Positions 17,321-27,039 are shown, counted from the first letter of the stretch. The stretch is DNA of 64,000 bases from RUG695 sp050943135 (GCA_050943135.1 JBMNOP010000006.1:1-64000); one strand, 5' to 3'. A program made the numbers and translations. The notes: generated from the sequence alone by a model not told the origin.

Positions 17321-18499
17321 ATGAAGATACTGACCCGCTACATCCTTTCCCGCTTTTTGATGATCTTTTTCGTGTCCCTGGCGGTAATGACCTCGGGGAT
17401 CATGGTGGCGGTCATTTCGCAGGCTACGGTCAAGAAGGGACTCCCTCTCTACTTGGCGATCCGGATGATACCGAGCTCCCTTCCCGACCTGTTGAGTATC
17501 ACGATGCCGGTCTCGTGCCTGCTGGGCGGAACGCTCTTCTATGCCAAGATGGTCGGCTCGAATGAAATTATTGCCTTGAAGGCGATGGGAATCCCCCCGT
17601 GGAAGGCTTTCATGCCGGTTTGGATCGCGACCTTGATTTTGAGTTGTGTCGCGGTTCTCTGCAGTGATTTCTCCTTTTCTTGGGGACAAAAAGAAATGAC
17701 CCGTGTTTTAGTGGCCGGAACCGAGGAGATGATTCTCGGAAAACTCGCCTCCGACGGAAAATTCTCGGACCCGCAGAACAATATTACCTTGAATGTCGGA
17801 GAAGTGACCAAATCGGGGGAACTCAAACAGGTCAAATTCACCATCAACGACCCCCCGATCAAAGGGGAAGCCGCCAGCGGGCGACTGGAGGTCAATTTCG
17901 AATCGACGCCACCCGTACTGCGGATTGAACTGAACGGACTGCTCCTCGATACGAGCGGCACCATGGTGATGCAACGCGGGACAACCGTCCAGGAAATCCC
18001 GCTCGACCGGTTTAATTTGGTGCGCGGGACAAGTAATTATCCCCCGATGAAGGAGGTTAAAGGGGTCTTGGCGAATATTCGCAAAGAAGAGGAAAAGTTT
18101 CGGAGACAAAATGCCGCGCAAACCGTTTTCGCGGTCGTTAAGGGAGATTACGATTCGTGGCAAGGGCCGGAGTGGGGAGAACGGTGGGATTACGAGGAGT
18201 TCCTCAAATACCGTTATAACCGTGCCAACCTGGCAACCCCCCGTTCGTTCGCGACCGGATTTACCTGTTTCTTTTTCACCTGGATCGGAATCCCCCTTTC
18301 GGTCTGGATGAATTGTTCCGACTATGTTACCAGCTTCTTCGTGAGTTTTCTTCCGACACTGGTGATCTACTATCCCCTGTTGATGCTCGGTTACTCCTGC
18401 GCCAAAGGGGGATGGATGCCCCCGGAAATCTGTTGGATCGGAAACGTCGTTCTCGGTCTGATCGGTTTCTGGATTCTGAAAAAGGTTCACAAGCACTGA
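17321..18499 (+). CDS. LptF/LptG family LPS export permease
   Basis: 392-residue inner-membrane permease of the YjgP/YjgQ family, which extracts LPS from the inner membrane with LptB and passes it to LptC/A. Three N-terminal spans (about 10-33, 55-77, 97-118), a periplasmic beta-jellyroll-like domain (about 125-270), and three C-terminal spans (about 310-390) give the usual plan. Which paralogue (LptF or LptG) it is cannot be settled. It opens a run of envelope genes that includes an LptE-like lipoprotein at 23706, consistent with LPS export. Confidence 0.87.
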   Translation: MKILTRYILSRFLMIFFVSLAVMTSGIMVAVISQATVKKGLPLYLAIRMIPSSLPDLLSITMPVSCLLGGTLFYAKMVGSNEIIALKAMGIPPWKAFMPVWIATLILSCVAVLCSDFSFSWGQKEMTRVLVAGTEEMILGKLASDGKFSDPQNNITLNVGEVTKSGELKQVKFTINDPPIKGEAASGRLEVNFESTPPVLRIELNGLLLDTSGTMVMQRGTTVQEIPLDRFNLVRGTSNYPPMKEVKGVLANIRKEEEKFRRQNAAQTVFAVVKGDYDSWQGPEWGERWDYEEFLKYRYNRANLATPRSFATGFTCFFFTWIGIPLSVWMNCSDYVTSFFVSFLPTLVIYYPLLMLGYSCAKGGWMPPEICWIGNVVLGLIGFWILKKVHKH

Positions 18500-18525
18500 A
18501 TGATTTAGGGAAGCGGCAGGCAATC

Positions 18526-19578
18526 TTGGCATTTCGTTTATCGGCACGACGGCGGAAACTTCTTCTCGGCACACTCGTTATGTTTGTGGCGGTTTGGGGG
18601 TTCTGCGGCTCGCTGGCCGCCTCTTCCCCGATCCTGAACCTTCGTTTCCCCAATCTCGACATTTTCTCGAAAGAGAGACCGCTGTCTCTGCCGCCTCCAC
18701 CGCCCGACAAAGAAAAGGGGGAACCGGGCATGCTCCCTTCCTCGGCCGAAAACGCCTACCCGGGACAAGGGATCCCTCCCGCACCGATCCCCTCGCAATC
18801 CGGCCCCTCCACCCCGGCCGAAACCTTCCCGTACCGTGAGGTTTTGGGGCAGGTCGTCTGCCTTTCCGATTTTCCCCTCGACGACGCAGGAGCGATTCGA
18901 TCCGAAATCCGTAACCTGCAGAAAGATTTGACCGACTATCTCGGCATTCCCGAATCGAACGAAAAGGTGATCCTCTGCCTTTTCCGGCAGCGGGAATCGT
19001 ACACCGCCTTCTTGAAACGGAACTGCCCGCAGGCCCCAACAAATCGGCCGGCGCTCTATATCAAGGATAACGGCCCGGGTTATGTGTTTCTCCAATTCGA
19101 TGACAAACTGATCCTTAACCTGCGCCATGAGATGACTCACGCACTGCTGAACTCCACCCATAAGAATATCCCAATCTGGCTCGACGAGGGATTGGCCAAG
19201 TACTTTGAAACCCCGGCCGGGGAGCGGGGGAATGCAAATCCGTTTTTGGAACCGGTCGCCAACCGGGCCGAATCGTTCTTTACGCCGGTCCCTTCCCTGC
19301 CCGGCCTGGAACGTCTCAAAGAAATCGGCGATATGGGGCCGACACAGTACCGAAACGCCTGGGCATGGATTCATTTCCTGATCCACTATTCCCCGAAAAC
19401 CCAACAGATCCTGAGCCGGTACCTGCAAACGCTCCGAACCGAAAATCAGTCGGGAATCGATGTCAAGCAGGCCGCGGAATTCCAAAAGACCGCGCCGCTG
19501 ACCACCCTGCTGAAATCGGAATTTCCCGGCTATAAAAAGGAGTACCGCGCCCATTTTGCCGAGTGGGCGAAACGCTGA
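18526..19578 (+). CDS. exported metallopeptidase of the MA (gluzincin) type
   Basis: About 350 residues. An N-terminal signal or anchor follows a basic cluster (SARRRKLLLGTLVMFVAVWG). A Pro-rich linker (about 45-95) leads to the catalytic region with HEMTH at about residue 201 and the downstream acidic ligand in WLDEGLAKYFE, the gluzincin arrangement HExxH...E. The substrate is unknown. The start is uncertain: I use the TTG at 18526, which gives a proper signal peptide; further upstream the frame overlaps the permease gene. It sits 26 bp after the permease and 2 bp before recO. Confidence 0.75.
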   Translation: MAFRLSARRRKLLLGTLVMFVAVWGFCGSLAASSPILNLRFPNLDIFSKERPLSLPPPPPDKEKGEPGMLPSSAENAYPGQGIPPAPIPSQSGPSTPAETFPYREVLGQVVCLSDFPLDDAGAIRSEIRNLQKDLTDYLGIPESNEKVILCLFRQRESYTAFLKRNCPQAPTNRPALYIKDNGPGYVFLQFDDKLILNLRHEMTHALLNSTHKNIPIWLDEGLAKYFETPAGERGNANPFLEPVANRAESFFTPVPSLPGLERLKEIGDMGPTQYRNAWAWIHFLIHYSPKTQQILSRYLQTLRTENQSGIDVKQAAEFQKTAPLTTLLKSEFPGYKKEYRAHFAEWAKR

Positions 19579-19580
19579 CC

Positions 19581-20405
19581 ATGCCGATCGAACATTCCGA
19601 AGCCATTGTGATTCGAACCATCGATTTTTCCGAGACGAGTCTTGTTCTCACCCTCTTTACCCGCGAATTCGGGAAAATTCGGGGGATCGCCAAGGGGGCG
19701 CGACAACGGAAAAATTCGTTCGATTCCTCTCTTGACTTGCTGGGCCGCATTTCTGTATCCTTGATCCGCAAGAATTCCGACGCCCTCGATCTGCTGACCG
19801 AAGCGAAACTCATCAGTCGTTTCCCTGTCGGCAGCGCGGGCATTCCCGGCCTGTACGCCGGTTACTATCTGGCCGAACTCCTTCAGATGACCACGGAAAA
19901 CGGGGATGCGATGCCGGAATTGTATGATCAGGCCGTTGCAACGTTGTTGCGTTTCGCCGAGGGGAAAAATACGGAGGAGCATCTCTGTCGTTTCCAATGG
20001 AAGCTGATGACGCTCTTGGGGGAACGTCCCTCGACAGGCGACTGCGTGGCGTGCGGCTGCCCGATCGATTTCGGAGAAGAGATTCGCCGTGGGCGGAACA
20101 TCGGATTTTCGATGCTCGAAGGCGGAGTGGTTTGCACCGACTGTCGTCGTGAGCGGGGATTTCGGCAACTCGCCTCGATCAACCCACGTACGGCGGCCTG
20201 GTTCGCTCGGCTCGACCAGACGACACCCCCCTCTTTCCCCGACGAGGAACATGTCCGTCGTGAGATACGAAGTGTTACCGATTGGATGATCGAATTCAAA
20301 TGCGGCCGTATTCCGAAAACCAGGGGCCTGTTCTATCGGGCCCTGGCCGAACATTCACCGAACCGGAACCAACAGGATGAAGAGAACCGGACTGAGCAGA
20401 TCTGA
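19581..20405 (+). CDS. recO: DNA repair protein RecO
   Basis: 274-residue recombination mediator that helps load RecA with RecR. N-terminal OB fold (about 1-80, starting with IEHSEAIVIRTIDFSETS and including FTREFGKIRGIAKGA), helical middle domain, and a four-Cys zinc-binding site (CVACGC ... CTDC, about 155-195). Starts at ATG 19581, three bases after the peptidase stop. Its last 29 bases overlap the start of the next gene. Confidence 0.93.
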   Translation: MPIEHSEAIVIRTIDFSETSLVLTLFTREFGKIRGIAKGARQRKNSFDSSLDLLGRISVSLIRKNSDALDLLTEAKLISRFPVGSAGIPGLYAGYYLAELLQMTTENGDAMPELYDQAVATLLRFAEGKNTEEHLCRFQWKLMTLLGERPSTGDCVACGCPIDFGEEIRRGRNIGFSMLEGGVVCTDCRRERGFRQLASINPRTAAWFARLDQTTPPSFPDEEHVRREIRSVTDWMIEFKCGRIPKTRGLFYRALAEHSPNRNQQDEENRTEQI

Positions 20406-23400
20406 ACGGATTTCCCGCCGCGGAAAAAGGAACCGCCTGTCGGTTTTGGCTTTTGCGGCGTTCACGTGTCCTTCGACTCTTCTTTCGGCAACGATTGTTT
20501 TGGCACTCATTCTCTCGGCCTTTCCCGAACACGCGCCGGCTTTGGATCGAAATTTGGCCGCCCCGGGGCAAACAACCCCTGCTCCGGCAAACACCTCCTA
20601 TGGAAACCACTCACGGGGAGTCTTGTTAGATGACACGGAACTCTCTTCGATTGAGCGTTCGGAAAGCTCGATCTACGTACGAAAAGGGACTGCCGTTCCG
20701 GCCCGCGCGGGGGTCCCTTCCGCCGATTCGGCTCAGCCCCGCAACGAGCCGGATACCGATTCGATCGACGAAGCGGATGACAAATCGGGTAGCACCCGGT
20801 CGTCCGAGCGATCCTCGGCGCACGATTCGGACGTTCCGGTTCCCCACACTCCTCTTTCGGCCGGACGTACCGCAGACCCGGACCAGCCGAAGATCGTCGA
20901 TGACCGACTCCTGAGCGAGTTAAGTCGACCCGCGGCGCGTCCTGCCCTCTCCCGCAGCGACACTCCGCGGCGAATCGCGGCAAAGACCACAATATCTCCG
21001 GCTTTTCCGCAGTCAACGGAGGGGAATATTGATACCGATGATTATTACACTGACAATACAGACGCTTTTGGGGATATTCCGCCTGTTCGTCGGAAGACCG
21101 AACTCTCCCAAATCGAAAAACCCGTCTCTCCTCCGATGGACGATTTTCCCGAACTCGAAGGATATGACCTACCCGGCGAGTTCCCCGACGAATCGCCGCA
21201 GCTCTTTCAGTCCCACACCGAAGAAATACCAGCGGCAACCAAACCAACCGACCCACTCGGTAACGAATTCCCCTCGGTAGCCGATATGCCGTCGTCGGTC
21301 GAAATCACCCCGGTGACCGGAAAAGTGCCGTCGGTCGATACGGGCCCGAACGCCTCGTCGGTTCCGTTCGATGGCAGGTTCACCGTCACGCCGAGCAAAC
21401 CGGCTCCCACAGCCGGGTCCCTTGACCCGCCGAAAAACAGCGAGCCGCTCCCGGAACAGGCAGAATTTCCGGATTTCGAAGGGTATGATTTGCCCGACAG
21501 GCTCCCCGCCGAATCGCCGCAAATCTTTCAGTCCCACACCGAAGGAATACCATCGGCAACCGAACCGACCGGTAACGAATTCCCCTCGGTAGCCGATATG
21601 CCGTCGTCAGCCGAAATCACCCCGGTGACCGGAAAAGTGCCGTCGGTCGATACGGGCCCGAACGCCTCGTCGGTTCCGTTCGATGGCAGGTTCACCGTCA
21701 CGCCGAGCAAACCGGCCCCCACAGCGTCCGGAACACGCACCGCCCCCACAGCCGGGCCCCTTGACCCGCCGAAAAACAGCGAGCCGCTCCCGGAACAGGC
21801 AGAATTTCCGGAATTCGAAGGGTTTGATTTGCCCGACAGGCTCCCCGCCGAATCGCCGCAAATCTTTCAGTCCCATACCGAAGGAATACCGTCGGCAACC
21901 GAACCGACCGGTAACGAATTCCCCTCGGCAGCCGATATGCCGTCGTCAGCCGAAATCACCCCGGCGGCCGGATATGCGCCGCCGACCGACACGGCCCTAA
22001 ATGCCTCGTCGGTTCCGTTCGACAGCGGGTTTACCGTCACGCCGAGTAAACCGGCCCCTACAGCGTCCGGAACACACACCGTCCCCGCAGTCGGGCCCCT
22101 TGACGCGCCGGAAAACAGCGAGCCGCTCCCGGAACAGGCGGAGTTTCCGGAATTCGCACGCGACGCCTACGAGGCGTTGGAACCCTCCGAAAAGGAACTC
22201 GCTTCGGTCGTCCGTCACGAAAAGGCCACACCGGAACGGGAACGGGAATCGATTGCCGAAAAGGAACGGGCCGAAAAGGAACTGAAATCCGAATACGACA
22301 CGTGGCTGGCCAAACAACGGGCCGGAAAAAAAGAGAAAGAAAAACTTCCCCGTTACCTGCAACCGCTCGAAGATGACCACGCCGTCTTCGAAAGTGCCGA
22401 TTCCCCCTACGCCCGCAACCGGTCGAATCATCCGGACGGAGAACACAAGTTTGTCCGAGAGATTTCGGCGGCCGATCTGAAACTGATGAGCGACGTCTCT
22501 TCAAACCGCGAGCTGATGGACTGGGAGAAAGAGCAGGATATGCCGGTCGACTGGTCGAAATACTCGGTCACGGCACTCTACAACAAGTGGCGCGATTACC
22601 TCGGGATGGGGCCGAACGAAAAAGAAGCGCTCGCCATCATGAAAAAGGCGACGCTCGCCCTGATGGAATACGAAAAAACAAAGGAACCGAAAAAACTTCG
22701 CGAAGCCGCCGAACTCTACGAAAAGGCGGGAAAAAAGTGGCCCGAGTCCGTCCTCGAGGAAGACGCGCTTTTCTACGCGGGGGAATGTCATTTCTTCGAA
22801 AAGAATTACACAAAAGCCAAGACGTTCTACAAGGCGCTCCTGACCAAGTACAGCAACTCGGTTCTTCGGCGCGATGCGATGGAACGGCTCTACTGCATCG
22901 GGGTCTACTGGGTAAAATGCGCCGAGGATGATCCGGAAATCATCGGGCGCATCCAGGGGAAACAGCGTCCCGTGTTCAGCGATTTCGCCGGGGCCAAAGA
23001 TGCGTTTGAAGCGATCTTTACCAACGATGTTTCGGATCGCGGTCGCGCCCCCGACGCCGTCTTCGCACTGGCGAACGCTTACATGCGGCGCGGGGTCGAA
23101 CAGGGAGACGCCTCGTTCGACGAAGCCGCCAAGTATTACCAGCGGCTCTACGAATTCTATCCGGCGTGTGAACATGCCGACAAGGCGTACCAACTGGCGA
23201 TGCTGGCACTCTATCAGTCGTACCGCGGGCCCTTCTATGACCCGACACCGTTGCGCAAGGCCGAAGAGATTGCCAAAGCCGCCCAGCGCGCCCGTAAGGG
23301 CGACCCGGACGTGATCGCCGAACAGCTCCGGCTGATCAAAGAAAAACAGGCTGAATACCTTCTGGTGCGGGGCGAGTATTACGAAAAGAAGAAACTCTAC

Positions 23401-23709
23401 GCCTCGGCACGGAATTATTATAACCGGCTGGTCACGGAACACCCCGACAGCGAATATGCCGTCAAGGGTGCCGAACGTTACACGGCGATTCGCGAGAACC
23501 CGGCCGAATCGGACCAGTTTGCGCTGATTCGCCCGATCGCGCCCTTCCTGCCGAAATCGAAGAACCAATATTTCGAGGATCATCCGGGCAAACTCCTGAG
23601 TGCCGCCGCCGACCAAAACGGTAAAGCGAACCGGGATTTCGCCGAACCTGATTTCACCCAGCTCGAAAAGACCGCCGAAACGGAAAAGGGGGGTGGTACG
23701 ATCAAATGA
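20377..23709 (+). CDS. TPR protein with BamD-like C-terminal region and internal tandem repeats
   Basis: 1110 residues. N-terminal signal or anchor (about 30-55), a long disordered acidic/Pro/Ser region (60-590) containing three 107-113-residue tandem repeats (257-589), a charged coiled coil (about 600-650), and a C-terminal TPR region (about 735-1060). The TPR part resembles BamD/YfiO: paired helices such as AAELYEKAGKKWPES, GECHFFEKNYTKAKTFYKAL and YYNRLVTEHPDSEYAVKGAE. BamD helps insert beta-barrel proteins into the outer membrane, but here no lipobox is evident and the molecule is about four times the usual size. Overlaps recO by 29 bp and the LptE-like gene by 4 bp (ATGA). Confidence 0.75.
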   Translation: MKRTGLSRSERISRRGKRNRLSVLAFAAFTCPSTLLSATIVLALILSAFPEHAPALDRNLAAPGQTTPAPANTSYGNHSRGVLLDDTELSSIERSESSIYVRKGTAVPARAGVPSADSAQPRNEPDTDSIDEADDKSGSTRSSERSSAHDSDVPVPHTPLSAGRTADPDQPKIVDDRLLSELSRPAARPALSRSDTPRRIAAKTTISPAFPQSTEGNIDTDDYYTDNTDAFGDIPPVRRKTELSQIEKPVSPPMDDFPELEGYDLPGEFPDESPQLFQSHTEEIPAATKPTDPLGNEFPSVADMPSSVEITPVTGKVPSVDTGPNASSVPFDGRFTVTPSKPAPTAGSLDPPKNSEPLPEQAEFPDFEGYDLPDRLPAESPQIFQSHTEGIPSATEPTGNEFPSVADMPSSAEITPVTGKVPSVDTGPNASSVPFDGRFTVTPSKPAPTASGTRTAPTAGPLDPPKNSEPLPEQAEFPEFEGFDLPDRLPAESPQIFQSHTEGIPSATEPTGNEFPSAADMPSSAEITPAAGYAPPTDTALNASSVPFDSGFTVTPSKPAPTASGTHTVPAVGPLDAPENSEPLPEQAEFPEFARDAYEALEPSEKELASVVRHEKATPERERESIAEKERAEKELKSEYDTWLAKQRAGKKEKEKLPRYLQPLEDDHAVFESADSPYARNRSNHPDGEHKFVREISAADLKLMSDVSSNRELMDWEKEQDMPVDWSKYSVTALYNKWRDYLGMGPNEKEALAIMKKATLALMEYEKTKEPKKLREAAELYEKAGKKWPESVLEEDALFYAGECHFFEKNYTKAKTFYKALLTKYSNSVLRRDAMERLYCIGVYWVKCAEDDPEIIGRIQGKQRPVFSDFAGAKDAFEAIFTNDVSDRGRAPDAVFALANAYMRRGVEQGDASFDEAAKYYQRLYEFYPACEHADKAYQLAMLALYQSYRGPFYDPTPLRKAEEIAKAAQRARKGDPDVIAEQLRLIKEKQAEYLLVRGEYYEKKKLYASARNYYNRLVTEHPDSEYAVKGAERYTAIRENPAESDQFALIRPIAPFLPKSKNQYFEDHPGKLLSAAADQNGKANRDFAEPDFTQLEKTAETEKGGGTIK
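21145..22143 (+). repeat. three in-frame tandem repeats of about 321-339 bp
   Basis: Units at 21145-21465, 21466-21804 and 21805-22143 within the TPR protein gene. Each begins with FP(E/D) and the motif GYDLP or GFDLP, then ESPQ(I/L)FQSHTE, GNEFPS, NASSVPFD and ends PLPEQAE. Units 1 and 2 share long near-identical stretches; unit 3 is more diverged in its middle. Unit 1 lacks a six-residue segment present in the other two. Confidence 0.93.
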
Positions 23710-24263
23710 CCGTGAAAGAAACCAGATTCTCTCCGCCGAGACGGGCGGTCGCCCTGTTCCTTCTCCTGGTGATGGGCCTTCTTCCCGTAGGGTGTACCGG
23801 ATACCAGTTCGGCACGAACATGCTCTACACCTCGGAAATCAAAACGGTTTTCGTGCCGATCGCCGAAGCCGACACCTATCGTCACGATCTGGGGGAACGG
23901 CTGACCGAAGCGGTCTGCAAAAGAATTACCGACCGAACGCCGTTTGACCTGGCTTCCGCGCAAAGGGCCGACAGTACCCTTCTGATCCGGCTCAAGTCGG
24001 AAAACCAGTATATTTCGGGACTCGACAGCTACAACAACACCCGGCAGAAGAATATGGTCTGGTGTGTTTCGGCGGAATGGAAAACCCGGCAAGACGAAAC
24101 CCTCGCCCGACTCGACCCGATTCCGCTCACCTCGCTCGGTGTCTCGATCAACGACATGTCGTATTTGGTCGCAGAAACCGGCCAATCGACCGCCACGACG
24201 CAACAGGAACTGATCGATAAAATCGCTGACCGCATCGTCGGACTGATGGAAGAGAAATGGTAA
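23706..24263 (+). CDS. LptE-like LPS-assembly lipoprotein
   Basis: 185 residues. The signal peptide ends with a lipobox (LPVGC), and the following GYQFGTNMLY, IKTVFVPI and LTEAVCKRI segments match the LptE/RlpB family pattern. LptE plugs the LptD barrel at the outer membrane and receives LPS. The ATG overlaps the upstream stop (ATGA), and the 3' end overlaps the ankyrin gene by 7 bp. Context with an LptF/G permease and a BamD-like protein supports the call. Confidence 0.8.
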   Translation: MTVKETRFSPPRRAVALFLLLVMGLLPVGCTGYQFGTNMLYTSEIKTVFVPIAEADTYRHDLGERLTEAVCKRITDRTPFDLASAQRADSTLLIRLKSENQYISGLDSYNNTRQKNMVWCVSAEWKTRQDETLARLDPIPLTSLGVSINDMSYLVAETGQSTATTQQELIDKIADRIVGLMEEKW

Positions 24264-25204
24264 ACCGGTTCGATTCGGAAGAAGATGAGCCGACACTTCA
24301 CCATGCCGTACGACGGAACAACCCGGCGCATATCTCCGAGCTTCTCGACCGGGGCCTTGACCCCAACGCCCTTGACGCGACCGGCCGTGCTCCCCTGCAC
24401 ATCGCCGCGGCAAAGAATCATCGCGCGGTGATCAGCCTTCTCATAAACCGCGGGGCACAGCCCGACATTCCGAGCTCTTTCGGAGAAACACCTCTCCATA
24501 CGGCAATACGGCGCAGGCGACGCGGTGCGGCCTCGCAGCTCTTGGAAGAAGGTGCCGATGCGAACCGGCCGAACGCCGAGGGGGATACCCCGCTCCGACT
24601 CGCGGTCTTGGAAGGAATGTGGTGTCTGATTCCGGTACTGGCAGACCACGGGGCCTTTCTCGGCGCTCCGATTGGCTACGACTACAGGCGCCCGGCCGCC
24701 GATGAAGAGACCGCCGAACTGCGCGAATTTTTTTTGGAATTCGGAATCGATGTGAAGCAGAATGCAGGACGGGAGACCTTGATGCATGCCGCCGCGGCCG
24801 GGGGAGAGACAGAGATTCTGCGAATGCTCATCCGGCGGGGAATCGATTGCGAGGCGCGTGATCTTGACGGAAAGACGCCCCTTCATTCGGCCTACGAACA
24901 TCGACGGAATTCGTGTGTCGAATACCTCCTGGACGTCGGCGCCGATTTTGAGTCGGCAGACATTTTCGGGGAAACGCTCCTTCATAAAGCGGTACGATTC
25001 CACGACCCGGAGATGGTAAAAAAACTTCTCGGTCGCGGGGCCGATCCGAACCGACCCGATGCCGACGGAAAAACAGCTCTTCACAAAGCCGCCGAAAACG
25101 GTCGATTTCTACTGATCCCGATACTTTTGAATTACGGAGCCGACCCGGCCCTCAAAGATTCCGCCGGGCAAACCTACGCCGATTACCGACATTGCTGGGA
25201 ATGA
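24257..25204 (+). CDS. ankyrin-repeat protein
   Basis: 315 residues, almost entirely ankyrin repeats: about eight units of some 33 residues, with clear signatures such as TGRAPLHIAAAKNHRAVISLL, GKTPLHSAYEHRRNSCVEYLL and GKTALHKAAENGRFLLIPILL. No signal peptide or membrane span. Ankyrin proteins mediate protein binding; the partner is unknown. Starts within the LptE-like gene (ATGGTAA), so it is the last gene of the envelope operon. Confidence 0.92.
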   Translation: MVNRFDSEEDEPTLHHAVRRNNPAHISELLDRGLDPNALDATGRAPLHIAAAKNHRAVISLLINRGAQPDIPSSFGETPLHTAIRRRRRGAASQLLEEGADANRPNAEGDTPLRLAVLEGMWCLIPVLADHGAFLGAPIGYDYRRPAADEETAELREFFLEFGIDVKQNAGRETLMHAAAAGGETEILRMLIRRGIDCEARDLDGKTPLHSAYEHRRNSCVEYLLDVGADFESADIFGETLLHKAVRFHDPEMVKKLLGRGADPNRPDADGKTALHKAAENGRFLLIPILLNYGADPALKDSAGQTYADYRHCWE

Positions 25205-25247
25205 CGTGCCAAGGAGAACAGACGGTTTTACGGCACGTCGGCATTCC
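25198..25247 (+). terminator. hairpin at the end of the ankyrin gene
   Basis: GGAAT plus GACGTGCC (25198-25210) pairs with GGCACGTC, a three-base bulge, and ATTCC (25232-25247). The stem includes the stop codon. No T-run follows, so it may be an mRNA 3' stabiliser or a weak terminator. Confidence 0.4.
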
Positions 25248-25600
25248 GAACCCGTTCGATATCCTCTCAGGAAGGCAAACATCGATCGCCGTTCCGGCAA
25301 CGGCGGCCGGTGTGAAATCCGGAGAAGGATCGTCGTCGCCATCTTTGCCGGACAGCGCCCGGACACTAAACGTGTACCGGCCCGATCGATTCGTTTGGGA
25401 TTCACCCTGCGGGATCGGCTTCGACCGGGAGAAAGCAGACCCAATCCGCGACCTTCGAAACAAAACCCGCCGGGACAAGCCGCGTCGTCCGGCCGAAGAT
25501 TCGGAGGGTCGGTCTGCCGTTCTTTCGGGGGGCCTGGGGCGACATCCTGCGCGGCCTCTTTCCGAAGGAAGATGAAAGCGAATCTCGCAAAGGGCACAAC

Positions 25601-25765
25601 CTATCGGGAACGGGGGTTAGGTCCCGTTTGGGGCCCGGCAACCGCCGGAAGAGCCAAGACAATCAACACGAAGCCCGCCTCGTCCCGGGTAAAACGGAAC
25701 TTCGGAGCGGCCAACCCGACCACTTGCGCACAACGGGGACAACGGTTAGAGCGGAACTTGACCAT
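25601..25765 (-). CDS. possible small zinc-ribbon membrane protein
   Basis: 54 residues: RCPRC near the N-terminus followed by a hydrophobic segment (GFVLIVLALPAVAG) and a short polar tail. Codon use resembles the neighbours, but there is no clear ribosome-binding site and only one Cys pair, so it may be a chance frame. It is the only candidate I see in the gap 25248-25917. Confidence 0.3.
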   Translation of the reverse strand: MVKFRSNRCPRCAQVVGLAAPKFRFTRDEAGFVLIVLALPAVAGPQTGPNPRSR

Positions 25766-25917
25766 GCCGGAAAAATGAGATGAACAGGTGTTCCGGTTTT
25801 TCCGGATAGCCAAAGGGAACATCAACCATGTTAAAGGGGGTCGATCTGCCCGGTCTCTCTTTCGGTTGGGCACTGTCGGAACGAAAGCAATTCCCTGGCG
25901 GGTGACCCGTGAATCGG

Positions 25918-27027
25918 TTAGTCTTCGTCGAGGTCGGCAAGTTTTCGGATCATCCCTTCCGAGAAAACCTCGTCGGTCTCGATCGGGGGAAGGATATCCC
26001 GCGGCACGATCGATGCCGAGGCCACCCCGCAGGAGAGGCCGACCCCAAACCCGCAAAAGAGCGTTTCCCGTCGCTCGGCGACGTCGCTGCCGCCCAGCGC
26101 GGCCGAAAGGGCCAGCGGGATCGATGCGGCGGAAGTGTTTCCGAACTCGTCGAGACAGAGCGGGATTTTTTCGAAGGGCGCACCGATCTTTTCGGCGATC
26201 TTTTGGAGAATCTGTTTGTTCGACTGATGCAGCGCGAATAGGTCGTAACAATTGGCATCGGTCTTGGAGAGACGGTAAAATTCCCGGATCGCCCGAGGGA
26301 CCGCACCGATCGAAAAAGAAAAGACGTTCATGCCGTTCATGACCAGGTTGGAAAGGGAACGGCGGCAGCCGTCGGCCCCTTCCTCTTCCCCGCACGGCAA
26401 CCCGGGATTTCGAAAACCGCCGGCCGGAACGATGATGTCGCGATATCCTTCCCCGTCCGTTGTTAAAAGCCCCCGAATGCTCGAATCGTCCGACTTTTCC
26501 AACAGGGTACAGGTTCCGGCGTCGCCGAAGAGCATCACGGTCGAACGGTCGCGGGGCCCCGTGTTTTTGGTCATCGTCTCCCCGGCCAGCACGAGGGCCT
26601 GTCGGGCGTCCGAGGCGGCCAGGAGAGAGGCGGCCGTCAAGAGTGCGTAAGGGTATGCCGAGCAACCGAGCCCCAGATCAAACGCCCCGCAGCCGGTGGA
26701 AAGTCCGAGACGATTTTGTAATATGCATGCCGTGGAAGGACGGCGATAATCGGGGGAAAGGGAGGCAAAAATCAAAAGCCCGATTTCGCCACGGTCGAGA
26801 TCGCGCTCGGTCAGAAGCTGTTCGGCCGCGGCTGCGCAAAGGTCCGAGGCGGTCTGGCCCCGTGCCGCCCGACGGAGGCGGCGGATCCCCGACGAAGCCG
26901 AAAATTGGGAAACGTAGTCGCTGCCGAACAAATCGTGAAATTCGGTCAGCGGGACCGATTCGGTCGGGACCGCGGCCGAAATGCCGCTGATCTTAACCCC
27001 CGAAACGTTGTAAAGAGGGGAAGCCAT
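25918..27027 (-). CDS. 3-oxoacyl-ACP synthase III (KASIII/FabH-like)
   Basis: 369-residue thiolase-fold condensing enzyme. The active-site Cys is in GLGCSAYPYAL, the catalytic His in LFALHQSNKQIL and the Asn in FGNTSAAS, completing the Cys-His-Asn triad of KASIII. KASIII enzymes join an acyl-CoA to malonyl-ACP or transfer acyl groups. Its position 12 bp after a dedicated carrier protein gene and after a NeuD-type acyltransferase points to a specialised acyl pathway rather than primary fatty-acid synthesis; no fabD, fabG or fabF is near. OleA belongs to the same superfamily and cannot be excluded. Confidence 0.88.
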   Translation of the reverse strand: MASPLYNVSGVKISGISAAVPTESVPLTEFHDLFGSDYVSQFSASSGIRRLRRAARGQTASDLCAAAAEQLLTERDLDRGEIGLLIFASLSPDYRRPSTACILQNRLGLSTGCGAFDLGLGCSAYPYALLTAASLLAASDARQALVLAGETMTKNTGPRDRSTVMLFGDAGTCTLLEKSDDSSIRGLLTTDGEGYRDIIVPAGGFRNPGLPCGEEEGADGCRRSLSNLVMNGMNVFSFSIGAVPRAIREFYRLSKTDANCYDLFALHQSNKQILQKIAEKIGAPFEKIPLCLDEFGNTSAASIPLALSAALGGSDVAERRETLFCGFGVGLSCGVASASIVPRDILPPIETDEVFSEGMIRKLADLDED

Positions 27028-27039
27028 GGTTTGCCGTGG

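Noticed and set aside
25205..25600. Several plus- and minus-strand frames in the gap after the ankyrin gene
   Set aside because: No ribosome-binding sites or motifs; translations are Arg/Pro-rich chance frames.
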